From Blastomussa wellsi (lineage: Eukaryota; Cnidaria; Anthozoa; Scleractinia; Plerogyridae): a DNA stretch of 64,000 nt. Made by a program: the position numbers and the translations under genes. Every line of letters begins with the position of its first letter. Positions within the stretch are counted from its first letter, which is position 1. Where the stretch lies: NCBI GenBank assembly GCA_947652115.1, contig OX393573.1, positions 2,122,857 to 2,186,856 of the forward strand, given 5' to 3'. Of the stretch, positions 53,571 to 62,000 are shown one piece after another. The notes beneath the pieces are model-generated. The model did not search any database and was not told the DNA's origin. It saw only the letters and a list, made by a program, of their open reading frames with translations.

Positions 53571-53576
53571 TATAAG
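53571..53576 (+). promoter_or_regulatory. TATA box ahead of the 85-aa ORF
   Basis: TATAAG (in TTTTATAAGG) lies 55 bases before the ATG at 53631. An E-box CACGTG is a little further upstream at about 53551. The spacing would give a leader of roughly 25-30 bases, compact as in viral or element-borne genes. Confidence 0.4.
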
Positions 53577-53630
53577 GCTTTTCATTCCACACCTCTGTTA
53601 CTCCTTGAAGCTGAGTCTGAAAAAGTAAGT

Positions 53631-53888
53631 ATGGCGTATGAGAAAGAACTTTTATGGGAAACTTACAACGAAGCGACAACATTGATGGAATGGAAGTTAG
53701 ACGCAGATAAAGAGAATTGTGAAGGTGACCATTATCAGGACATGTTTGATCTTATTCAAGATGGAGCAGTCTTGCTGGATAGAATAAGTCGTCTATCATG
53801 GGACGCGGGCGTCGATGACCCTGAAGTGCTCTCGCTTTGGAATGACTTACTCGTGTGGGCAGAGGCATTTGATGCATTGAATCATTGA
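53631..53888 (+). CDS. Hypothetical acidic 85-aa protein, intronless
   Basis: A clean ATG-to-TGA frame with its own TATA box. The protein is strongly acidic (many Asp and Glu), rich in Trp and Leu, and looks all-helical. It has no cysteine pair, signal peptide or membrane segment. I do not recognise it. It sits between the PLA2-like fragment and another short broken ORF on the same strand, and a 34-bp tandem repeat starts at its stop codon. Together this suggests a gene of an integrated virus-like element and not a host gene. It could also be a young host gene or a chance frame, but the length without stops and the promoter argue for a real one. Confidence 0.45.
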   Translation: MAYEKELLWETYNEATTLMEWKLDADKENCEGDHYQDMFDLIQDGAVLLDRISRLSWDAGVDDPEVLSLWNDLLVWAEAFDALNH

Positions 53889-54004
53889 TCTACATTTTAT
53901 TGAACATTTTATGGACCGTTGATCTACATTTTATTGAACATTTTATGGACCGTTGATCTACATTTTATTGAACATTTTATGGACCGTTGACCTACATTTT
54001 ATTG
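53885..54004. repeat. 34-bp tandem repeat, 3.5 copies, at the stop codon of the 85-aa ORF
   Basis: Copies start at 53885, 53919, 53953 and 53987, each reading TTGATCTACATTTTATTGAA and then CATTTTATGGACCG. The last is partial and has TTGACC. The first copy overlaps the TGA stop of the ORF, so the stop codon itself lies inside the repeated unit. Confidence 0.95.
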
Positions 54005-54047
54005 CGTTACTATTTTTTTTTTTTATTTTTGTTTTCTTTTGTCAGTC

Positions 54048-54338
54048 ATGTCTTGTGGAAATTTACCTTAATGCTGTGTAGTATGTGGCCAGGAACCTCC
54101 CACGTGTACACAACCTATTCACAGAGTGCACAACGCTGATCATGAGAAGTTCGTGAAAGAAATCAAATGGGGCGACATAGTAACCAAGTGGGGTGGTCGC
54201 GTTTTCTTGACTTGTTGCGGTTCCATTTATGGAGAGTATTACGATATCGAGGAGTGGAACTTTACAACCGTGTTTCTAGGTGAGAATCTTGAAAAAGCAC
54301 TCAAACGTATAAAATTTGTGAAGACTTTTATTTTGTAA
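54048..54338 (+). pseudogene. Short cysteine-containing ORF broken by an early stop
   Basis: The frame starts at ATG 54048 (MSCGNLP) and is interrupted by TAA at codon 8 (54069-54071). It then stays open for 88 codons to TAA at 54336-54338 with no further Met. The open part begins CCVVCGQEPPTC, a possible zinc-binding cysteine cluster, and later has a Trp/Gly-rich stretch (WGDIVTKWGG) and a basic end. The long open stretch in phase with a good ATG suggests a recently inactivated gene. The alternative is that it is the last exon of a spliced gene entered by an acceptor upstream. Function not recognised; it shares strand and spacing with the 85-aa ORF. Confidence 0.4.
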
Positions 54339-54530
54339 ACAAAACAACATCTGTGATTTGTTGATGTAGCACACGCTCCTATAAAATTTGTGAAGACTTT
54401 TATTTTGCATTGTCGCGTTTAGAAATACCATGTATGATAGGAGAATTGGACTTTTATTTTGCAAGCGATTGTCACGTTTTGTAAACTTTAGAAATGCCAT
54501 GTATGATATTAGAATTGTAATTAAAACAAT
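54305..54530. repeat. AT-rich repeats downstream of the cysteine ORF
   Basis: TATAAAATTTGTGAAGAC followed by TTTTATTTTG occurs at about 54308 and 54381. AGAAATACCATGTATGATAG at about 54420 is repeated with changes (AGAAATGCCATGTATGATAT) at about 54490. The first copy covers the end of the ORF, echoing the 34-bp repeat at the end of the preceding ORF. These may hold polyadenylation signals, but no canonical AATAAA is seen within. Confidence 0.75.
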
Positions 54531-54698
54531 TTTGAAAAAATCTCTGTGTGATTTTATTCTACGTATGTAGCACTCGCTCATATATCGTTGCGTTCAATTT
54601 GTAAATAGTTCCGGCGACACTGAAAGCGCTTAAATAAATGAAAGCCTAAACACGAAGACGGGACGTCTAAATCAGATAAACATGTGCGTGCAAGTGAC

Positions 54699-55064
54699 AA
54701 AAAGGCTAAAATTTTGAACAAAAGATTGAAATATGATAGAAACTTTGCTTCAAATTAAATGTCATTGAAGATGAACCCACGAAATGTAATCAAAATATCA
54801 AAATATCGAAAATTTCAAAGCCGTGCAATTCTGCATGCGTAATTAGTTTATTCACACTTCACTCGGCTTCATTCGCTTCAAAAAGGCTAAAATTTTGAAC
54901 AAAAGATTGAAATATGATAGAACCTTCAAATAAACTTTGCTTCAAATTAAATGTCATTGAAGATGAACCCACGAAATGTACTCAAAATATCAAAATATCG
55001 AAAATTTCAAAGCCGTGCAATTCTGCATGCGTAATTAGTTTAGTCACACTTCACTCGGCTTCAT
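54699..55064. repeat. Tandem duplication of a ~175-bp intergenic segment
   Basis: Two copies, about 54699-54871 and 54880-55064, run from AAAAAGGCTAAAATTTTGAA to TTCACTCGGCTTCAT. The second has an 11-bp insertion (CCTTCAAATAA) near its start. Only a handful of substitutions separate the copies, so the duplication is young. No ORF of note is inside. Confidence 0.92.
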
Positions 55065-55627
55065 GCTAAAAGTGGAAAGTTCAAATTTTAGCACACGGCT
55101 TTTGCATTCAATTCATAATTCAGTGGCTTTACCGATCTTTCTAAAACTTCCATACAAATTCGAAGCAACATTGTACATTACCATTTTGTGTTCAAAAGTC
55201 TTGAAAAGCCTAATTAACTTGGTGTACAGGTCCGTGATTCGAATTCAAAACACGTTTGTAAGCGCCATGACATCATGTCTTCAAGGCCGTAAAAGGATAG
55301 ATGAATCCTTCATCAGCGAGGTTTAAGCAGTCTATTCATGATTTTCCATTTCAAATCCACTAAAAAATCAATCTGTGTTTCTCCTCCTCATTTTTAACTC
55401 CAAAGAGAAGTGCCCCATCTAGCGAAAGGACTGGAAAATAATACGCTCCCTTCAGGAGCGGGGGACCGGAAAGCCATTACGTAATCCCATTATCGATTTT
55501 TATCGATTAGCCGGGTCCAGATCCTCTGTCGAGGGCTGGGGAGCAGTTTTCCTCGTATGGGTGACGTCAGACTGAATAATTTTTGCTCATTAAAAAGTCC
55601 GGAGGCCATCTTGGATGAAATCCGGCA
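55065..55627. other. Intergenic stretch without a convincing gene
   Basis: A + strand frame of 87 codons (55063-55326) begins at the ATG created at the edge of the tandem duplication. It has no recognisable motif or codon signature, and I consider it chance. There is also a small hairpin around CGCTCCCTTCAGGAGCG at about 55444-55460. Nothing else is supported. Confidence 0.5.
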
Positions 55628-55675
55628 ATCTGATTGGTCGAGACGCGTCACGTGTGCTGTCTCGACCAATCAGAT
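55628..55675. repeat. Perfect 16-bp inverted repeat flanking an E-box, with CCAAT boxes
   Basis: ATCTGATTGGTCGAGA (55628-55643) and TCTCGACCAATCAGAT (55660-55675) are exact inverted copies separated by 16 bases that contain CACGTG. Each arm contains a CCAAT box facing the opposite way. It could be a bidirectional promoter element (NF-Y sites around an E-box) or the remains of a palindromic transposon end. Confidence 0.85.
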
Positions 55676-55732
55676 GGCTAGGTCTGCCATTGAGCCACTT
55701 ATACTACTCAAGTGTAATGAAAACTAGGCTTA

Positions 55733-56162
55733 TTAGTCGTAGTCTTAGTCGTATTCGTAGTCGGTAGTCGCAGTCGTAGTCATGGCCGGTAGTCGCAGTC
55801 GTAGACGTAGTCGTAGTCGTAGTCGTTGTCGCAGTCGTAGTCGTAGTCGTAGTCGTTGTCGTAGTCGTAATCGTAGTCGCAGTCGTAGTCGTAGTCGTAG
55901 TCGCAGTCGCAGTCGTAGTCGTTGTCGTAGTCGTAGTCGCAGTCGTAGTCGCAGTCGTTGTCGTAGTCGTAGTCATGGCCGGTAGTCGCAGTCGTAGTTG
56001 TGGTCGTAGTCGTTGTCGTAGTCGTAGTCGTAGTAGTAGTCTTAGTCGTTGTCGTAATCGTAGTCGCAGTCGTAGTCGTAGTCGTAGTCGTAGTCGTTGT
56101 CGTTGTCGTTGTCGTAGTCGTAGTCGTAGTCGTAGTCGCAGTCGTAGTCGTAGTCGTAGTAG
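55733..56162. repeat. TCGTAG/TCGCAG hexanucleotide microsatellite, ~430 bp
   Basis: Nearly pure GTAGTC-type units with CGTAGT, CGCAGT and CGTTGT variants. An internal block including CATGGCCGGTAGTCGCAGTC at 55781 recurs at 55974, a 193-bp duplication. The array produces long frames on both strands: Arg-Ser dipeptides on +, and Leu-Arg, Thr or Asp-Tyr repeats on -. These are by-products of the repeat and I do not call genes here. Confidence 0.97.
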
Positions 56163-56844
56163 TGCGTTGAAATCCAAAAGCGATTGTGTGGTCTTTTCAT
56201 TTTGAGAAAAACCTTGTGCATCTGCAATCAGTGATAATACTCCTTTGGCACTTTAACCAAAACTGGATCATCGTAATTTGGTTTATTTTACTGATTGCTA
56301 ATGTTCTTGACCCACGTTCCGCTCCCCCTTAATCCAAACACACATGCACACCACCAGCCCCGCCCCACACATTCCCTTTAATTACAAGCCTCTTGAACAA
56401 ATACAAAGCCCGAATGTTTGCTTTTTGTGACAGGTACTGAATGACTCGGCAAAATGAATTTAATCGATATCAAGCCATGGTTTTTAATTTGGCTCCAAAC
56501 CTTGGCTAGCCATACATGAAAGAAGACTAACTTTCTCCTCTTAACGTTACTGATACTAAGGAATCGAGTTCCAGTTCGAGTCATTCGAAAGGCAGAATGT
56601 ACGTGCAGGTCACGCCAAGTGGTTTTGCGACTAATCGATTATACTTCATTTTCCCGCTGGCTTCTATGAAAATTTACCAGCAACCTCAGCATACACCAGC
56701 AATCACAGCAACTTTAAAAGGAACGGGTGAACATGCATCTAAATAGCACATTGCTCTATAAAGGTCAAAATCGCGGGAATCTTTTACCACCCTATCAAAG
56801 TAAATAAATTAATTTTGACTCGTAATAACATCAACAATACTCAC
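56163..56844. other. Unique intergenic sequence, no gene seen
   Basis: No supported frame, repeat or RNA gene. I looked here in particular for exons 2-5 that would belong to the GST first exon at 56845-56989 and saw none of the expected motifs on the - strand. Confidence 0.5.
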
Positions 56845-56989
56845 AAGCTTTCATGCTCTCTTTCACTTTACCCCATTCTTCGAATGATAATCGATGATCT
56901 TCAAATTCTACCCCAGCGGCTTTGAACACCAGGCGAGTTGGCTCAGCCCTGCCTCGCCCGTTAAAGTAAGTGAGCACGTAGTGGGGCAT
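56845..56989 (-). pseudogene. Orphan first exon of a second sigma-class GST
   Basis: The - strand encodes 48 residues starting MPHYVLTYFNGRGRAEPTRL and ending at a good donor (GTGAGT) in phase 1. This matches the length and phase of exon 1 of the intact GST gene about 6 kb away. Tyr8 in LTYF is the expected catalytic tyrosine, GRGRAE is the classic sigma-GST N-terminal motif, and a Trp near residue 39 fits the glutathione site. The sequence is intact and looks constrained. However, the following exons would have to lie at lower coordinates on the - strand, and none can be recognised down to the satellite. Exons of the intact gene lie upstream of it and cannot be joined by normal splicing. It is therefore a truncated duplicate, or the 5' end of a gene with a very long first intron extending across the LRR gene. 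Confidence 0.8.
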
Positions 56990-57113
56990 TTCGGAGAAAG
57001 TAGTACTTGTTTTCCGTCGAAGTCGGGTCAAACAAATGATCTACGCATGCGCTTAGATCAATTTCGATATTTTAAAATTCAGCCTAAAACAATAGTCAAC
57101 ATCCAATTACGAC

Positions 57114-57160
57114 GCTCTGGGGAATAAACCACACAAACTCTCTACTTTATTCCCCAGAGC
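57114..57160. repeat. Perfect 15-bp inverted repeat upstream of the orphan GST exon
   Basis: GCTCTGGGGAATAAA (57114-57128) and TTTATTCCCCAGAGC (57146-57160) are exact inverted copies with a 17-base loop. This forms a stable hairpin about 125 bases upstream of the orphan exon's start codon. It may be a tiny fold-back element; no target duplication is clear. Confidence 0.85.
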
Positions 57161-57475
57161 CTCGTGCTGAAGTCTATTCTTGTTAACAAACTTCGTGTTA
57201 TCCTAAACGAGAACAGCCGTGAGGCGCCCTCCTTTTTGGCCGCCAGGGAACTGAAATATACCGCTGATCTGCAGAATACGTGTACGTGACCTTGAATACA
57301 GAAGCCAATAAAAGCAAAATTATCTATTATTAGACACGGTATTTCCTTCAGGACTTATAGTTTACAATATTAACTATAACTAACTACCTAACTAAATCAT
57401 TAACAGCTAATATAATAAGAGAAATAATAAAAAACCTGCTTTACAAGGAAGCCGTGTATAAAATCAAAATAAGAT
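57161..57475. other. LINE 3' flank and unique sequence
   Basis: The part from about 57300 to 57475 follows the stop codon of the LINE fragment on the - strand and contains short tandem TAACTAACTACCTAACTAA-like repeats, consistent with a LINE 3' untranslated tail. The part before it is unique, with a CCAAT sequence near 57307. No gene seen. Confidence 0.45.
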
Positions 57476-57766
57476 TTACGTAAATCTACCATCAAAACCA
57501 TAATTTTTCAACTTAGATTTAAATACATCAAGAGTGTGTGACTGACGAATATCCAAGGGTAAGCTATTCCACAGTACAGCTCCGCTGTATAACAGACTTC
57601 TTTTACAATAATTAGTGCGGGGCTGTGGAATGGCAAGCGAAAAGTCACTCTCTCTTAAATTATAGATTAAAGTATCTGAACGGAAGACAAAGTGCGAGCT
57701 GTGTTCAGCTCGATCTCCATACAGCATAAGCTGCATTCCTCGCCAATTTGCAGAGCTATGTTTCAA
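57476..57766 (-). pseudogene. C-terminal piece of a non-LTR retrotransposon reverse transcriptase
   Basis: A - strand frame of 96 codons contains PRTNYCKRSLLYSGAVLWN, SLPLDIRQSHTL and a C-terminal FKSKLKNY. The order Pro-Arg-Thr, Lys-Arg-Ser, Tyr-Ser-Gly-Ala, Leu-Trp-Asn-Ser-Leu-Pro and then a Phe-Lys-rich helix is the standard end of Jockey/CR1/L2-type LINE ORF2 proteins in animals. The catalytic reverse-transcriptase and endonuclease parts are absent, so this is a 5'-truncated dead copy. It lies between the orphan GST exon and the intact GST gene, in the same orientation. Confidence 0.8.
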
Positions 57767-58302
57767 TTTGAATCATTCTGTTGACTGGCCTAATGACACA
57801 TTAAGACTTTTTTAAAATGTTTGCAGAAAAAAAAGATGTAATAAAGAACAGTTTATTCAAGCCACATCAGCCTCAGCTGGTTATCATGTGGGTTCTCCCT
57901 CTAGGTCGAATTGGAATTTAAAAATGTTGGTTATTTAAGGAGGGAGGAAAACTGCCGGAGAAAAAAACCTCTGAGCGCAGCGAAAACTACCCTGGCACCC
58001 AGGGTAAAGTGAGAACCTACAACAAGAAACGGGGTTTACCTCGGTGTAAAAACCTGACTTTTTTCTTTGTTTTTGAGCTATTGTCTTTCTGTTCTATATT
58101 GTTTCGAGTTCTTTGTTGTCTTGTTCGTTCTTTGTTTTACGTCACTCGTGAGTTTCGCAGGTTTTTACGCCGAGGATGAGCCAACAAATGAGCAATTTCA
58201 GTTACGAAGGGCTAACGCTCGAAACGTCAGCTCTTGAATCTCTTTACGGTGGCCAATTGACATTATCAACCCAGTTGATAAAACCAAATTATATTGTTAT
58301 AC

Positions 58303-58347
<45 letters not shown>

Positions 58348-58486
58348 CAATTTCAGTTACTACAGACACGAAAGCTTAAACCTGTAGTGTGGATTCCATA
58401 ACTCAGTGAATGAAAAAAATAAAGAGCTGTACCTCTTTTCATAAAACTATTTGAGAAGGACAAACCTCTATCTGCAAATAAAGATT
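57767..58486. mobile_element. Mosaic of transposon remnants
   Basis: No host gene is visible. TACCCTGG and CCAGGGTA form a short palindrome at 57988-58006, akin to the end of the MITE at 58856-59003. CCTCGGTGTAAAAACCTG (58039-58056) and CAGGTTTTTACGCCGAGG (58158-58175) form an inverted repeat with one mismatch. The stretch 58205-58340 resembles a tail repeat I associate with cnidarian retroelements. The assignment is from memory of repeated sequence style and is tentative. Confidence 0.4.
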
Positions 58487-58505
58487 TTACCTTACCTTAC
58501 CTTAC
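58487..58505 (+). repeat. TTACC-repeat tail of a LINE/SINE 3' end
   Basis: AAATAAAGATTTTACCTTACCTTACC ends in three to four TTACC units, here at 58487-58505. A short pentamer tail after AATAAAG is the typical 3' end of CR1/L2-like retroelements, inserted here on the + strand, opposite to the LINE fragment at 57476. Confidence 0.6.
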
Positions 58506-58855
58506 AGCATACTGGCTTTCAAGACACATTCAGTTTAGCCAGTGGTGGATTTAGGGGAGCCACCCCCACCCCCAACCCTAATGAGCAAAAATTTTAAGGC
58601 TGGAAGGGCCGAAAATCTCTTGGGCTCCCACTTTAGAAGATAATTTTAAAAATCAAAGGCCTAAACTATTGAGAAAACAAAAGAAACTAAAAAAACGAAT
58701 GGGTCAAGAGGGAGAGTAATACTGATAATATATAACCACTTGAATATATAGTGCAAAAGATGAGCACCCTCCTTGAACATTTTCAGCAGACATAAAAGCT
58801 TTCTTGTTTTAATCAATTTGCATAACTTAAAGTTAGCAAAACATTCTTAAAGATT
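58506..58855. other. Intergenic sequence downstream of the GST gene
   Basis: No gene seen. CCAGTGGTGGATTTAGGGG at about 58540 resembles the start of hAT-type non-autonomous elements (CAGTGGYGGATYYAGGGG), but no matching far end was found. Confidence 0.35.
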
Positions 58856-59003
58856 TACCCTGGGTGGCTGAGGTTTTTTTCCTGCAGCGATGCCAGAGCG
58901 ATGCCCCCCTGAGCGTCGAAAAAATTCTTCCGATCACGATCGTGGCTTCGCCGGTCACTGATTAGTGGCTTTGCCACAAAAAACCCCCTGGCACCCAGGG
59001 TGC
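58856..59003. mobile_element. 148-bp MITE with 8-bp target duplication, hAT-like
   Basis: The element begins TACCCTGGGTGG and ends CACCCAGGGTGC, giving inverted termini around ACCCTGGGTG, and adjacent AGG-T-run / A-run-CCCC parts extend the match. It is flanked by TAAAGATT at 58848-58855 and again at 59004-59011, an exact 8-bp direct repeat. Eight-base duplications are made by hAT-superfamily transposases. It has no coding capacity. It sits 94 bp beyond the stop codon of the GST gene, probably within or just past its 3' UTR. Confidence 0.75.
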
Positions 59004-59097
59004 TAAAGATTCTACATGTATGTACCTTCACATATAATTCTAAGCTACCAAAATCAGTGTTCACTTTTCAAATAAACAGTATAGTTAAGTCCTTTGT

Positions 59098-62000
59098 TTA
59101 TAACACTGAATCGGGTCTGGTTTCCAGGCGTTTCTTGACAGCAGGGATATCTCGGAATCGCTCATAAAGCCCACGTAATAAAGGGAAAGCTTCCAGTTCA
59201 GCTGGGTAGCCATTGATCTTGTCTTTAGCAATCCAGCTATTCATAAAGTTGAAAAATGAGATGTCTGCATAGCTTAACTGAGAAAGGAAAAACACAACAT
59301 AGAGAAAACTCTCATGAGATCATTATATAAATTTATTGCATGACTAGCTCCATGGGCAGGCAAGATGAACCAAATCCCACTCTGTGATTGGTTACCCAAG
59401 CACTTTGTCCTGCAAGCTTTATCCCATATAATAAATCCTTTAGTGACCAAGCTTGCTCGGTCAAGATGGCTGGATATTGACCTCGTTTCCTTTTTGTGTG
59501 TGTTTATGGGCTGAGACGAAGTCGAGGTCCATATACACACAAAAAAAGAACTTGGCCAATATCCAGCCATCCTCGCCTAACGCTTGGTCAATAACCCATA
59601 TGTAATCAATCAATCAATCAATTGATCGATCGATCAGTCAGTCAATCAATCAATCAATCAGGTGATCAATCGATCAGTCCATCCGTCCATTAGACAGTCA
59701 GCCAAAAATAAAAATTATTGCAATCAGGCAGGCAGGCAGCCAGTCAGTCATTCAGTCAGTCAGTCAGTCAGTCAGTCTGTCAATCAATCAGTCGGCCACA
59801 ATAAACACAAAATGCAATGGCAATTCAATTTGAAAGCTTTAGGAGAGTTATCACTTGAAACTGAAACTTGAAGTGTTTGTATCGATATTAACAAAAACTA
59901 AAAGAAACAATGATACCTTTTTGCCAACAAAAAATCCTTTGCCTCCTTCATTGGCTTCTAACACTTTTTGGAAATTCTTTAGAGCATTAGGGAGATCTGA
60001 CTCCTGAAACTCCTTTATGAGTGCTTCCTGCGACATGATTTAAAGTCATGAAACTAATATGATATGAAACCAAACCAAATGACAAAGGGGAAGGGAATAA
60101 ATAAATAAATAAGGCAGATTCATAAAATTCAGATGTTCGGGGGGGGGGGGGGGGGGGTACAGGGGTTTCAAAACAAGCCGGCAACTGTCAGAGTTCCACC
60201 GGTTACTTTACTATTATGCCACAGGCTACTCTGGTAAGAGCAATCAGCTTACGACAAACAAGCTCACTTATAACAGCCGCCTACTCTTCCAGTCGCTGAC
60301 ACCTACTTCAAAACATTTTGAAACCCCTGCAAATATGTTTCGGAACACAGAAAAATTGCCAGACAGCTGGGATTTCATGGCACACCAGCATATTTTGGTT
60401 GCCCACTGTGTGGTATTTGCAGCCCTGCAGCAATCTGTATTAAATTGATATTAATTTAATGATTTTCTCTGATAAAACATATGGAGAGCATCTATAGGAC
60501 ACCTGGATGTCCGTCAAGCTAAAAGCCAGTGCGCGAGAGACAGACAGCAACTTACACTGTAAAATTATGTGCTTGGTATAATTTATACCTACCAACCTCA
60601 TTCCCAGGGTCTCTCATACCTTCACAGTAGGATCACTCTCAAAATGGTACTTTGCTCTTTTAGCTCTGATGTCCATCACACCATCTACAACCATATCAGC
60701 CCTAAATTTATCCATGTTATTATCTGGTGCCAGACCTTTAAAAGCAGTATTAAACAAAAGTTTAGTTAATGCTAAATAATTTATTATGCATATTAGCAAG
60801 AGCAGCTTTTAAACCAGGCTCTTAGACCCGGTAATTTAGTCAGGTCAGACAAGAACTTACACAATGCTGGGGCTGATTACATTAAATACCTTTTTATTTT
60901 TTTTCTCTATTTTTTTCCCCTTCCAGCCACAAATAGGCCCAACGTTTCTTACAGATCCCCCATTTATGGTTTATGGTTATCTCCAACCAATTCACAACAA
61001 ATGCTGTTTGAGTCTTATTATAATTATACATGTACACAATGTATATCGAATGAAGTATTCCACAGTACATGTATGCTTAAATACATTAGGGTCACAATTC
61101 TCCGTTTCTGAAGTACCGGCTGATTTCTTGGACCCTTGATTTCTCAAATCTCTTGATAAATTGAAATTAATGCTATCTCCCTTGGATTTGCTAAACTCAC
61201 TTAATAAACACCGAAAGTTTACCCCTGATAATATTCTTCTTAGAACTCCTGATAGATGCAGTTTTTTGCTTCCCTTGGAGATTTGCGAAACCAAATATTT
61301 TGCAGCACAATAAATAGACACTGGATAAATATGTATAAATTAATTTCTCACCAAACTCATTAGCCAGGTATCGCAAAATTGCAACAGATTGGCACATCAC
61401 AATAGGCTCGGAACTGGAAGCATCTTTTATTTCCAAAATTGGCAACTGACCAAATGGGCTCTTACCAGCTTCAACAAGAGAACAAGCAAACAAAAATAAA
61501 TAAATAACCCTTGTTCCATATAATGTAGAAACTTGAATGCTCCAATGAAAACTATTTGAAAAATAGCACCCTGTACAATGTAGTGTGTAGTTCTGGAAAT
61601 AACAGGGTATGGTATTCAAACATGTGTTCAAGTGCTTTGTATTTCTACACCATGATCTCCCTGGAGGACCTAGACTGTTCACAGCCGCTCTATTTTTTCA
61701 ATGCAAAAGAAAGTGTGCAAGAAAAAAACTCAGTAAGCGAAGCGCTAGGGGGTGGGGGCGGGGAGCGAGCGAAAGAACCTCACATTTTGCACCGGAGTCC
61801 AGTTCTTTCACGATTCATTCACGGCGTTCACCGATCGAGGAAAAATACGAAAAAATAATAGCAGACTGCAAACAGTCTATGGAGGAGCATGCGATTTTTA
61901 TAGTCCATCATAGGTACCAAGACTACAGAGAGCCAAGTGTCTAGCCTAACACGATTGCAATGACTAAGCTGTTCGGTGTTCGTATGCCAAGCTTGCTTTT

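Noticed and set aside
55704..56227. Arg-Ser, Leu-Arg, Thr and Asp-Tyr rich proteins
   Set aside because: All are translations of one hexanucleotide microsatellite in different frames; no flanking gene structure supports them.
59662..59871. Gln-Ser-Val repeat protein
   Set aside because: Produced by the CAGT/CAAT tetranucleotide run inside a GST intron.
60992..61321. 109-codon - strand frame in GST intron 2
   Set aside because: It ends next to the real exon 2 region but has no GST motif and does not fit the splice phases.
56845..61468. Joining the orphan GST exon to exons 2-5 of the neighbouring GST gene
   Set aside because: On the - strand those exons lie upstream of the orphan exon, and the intact gene already has its own exon 1 at 62764-62902 in matching phase.
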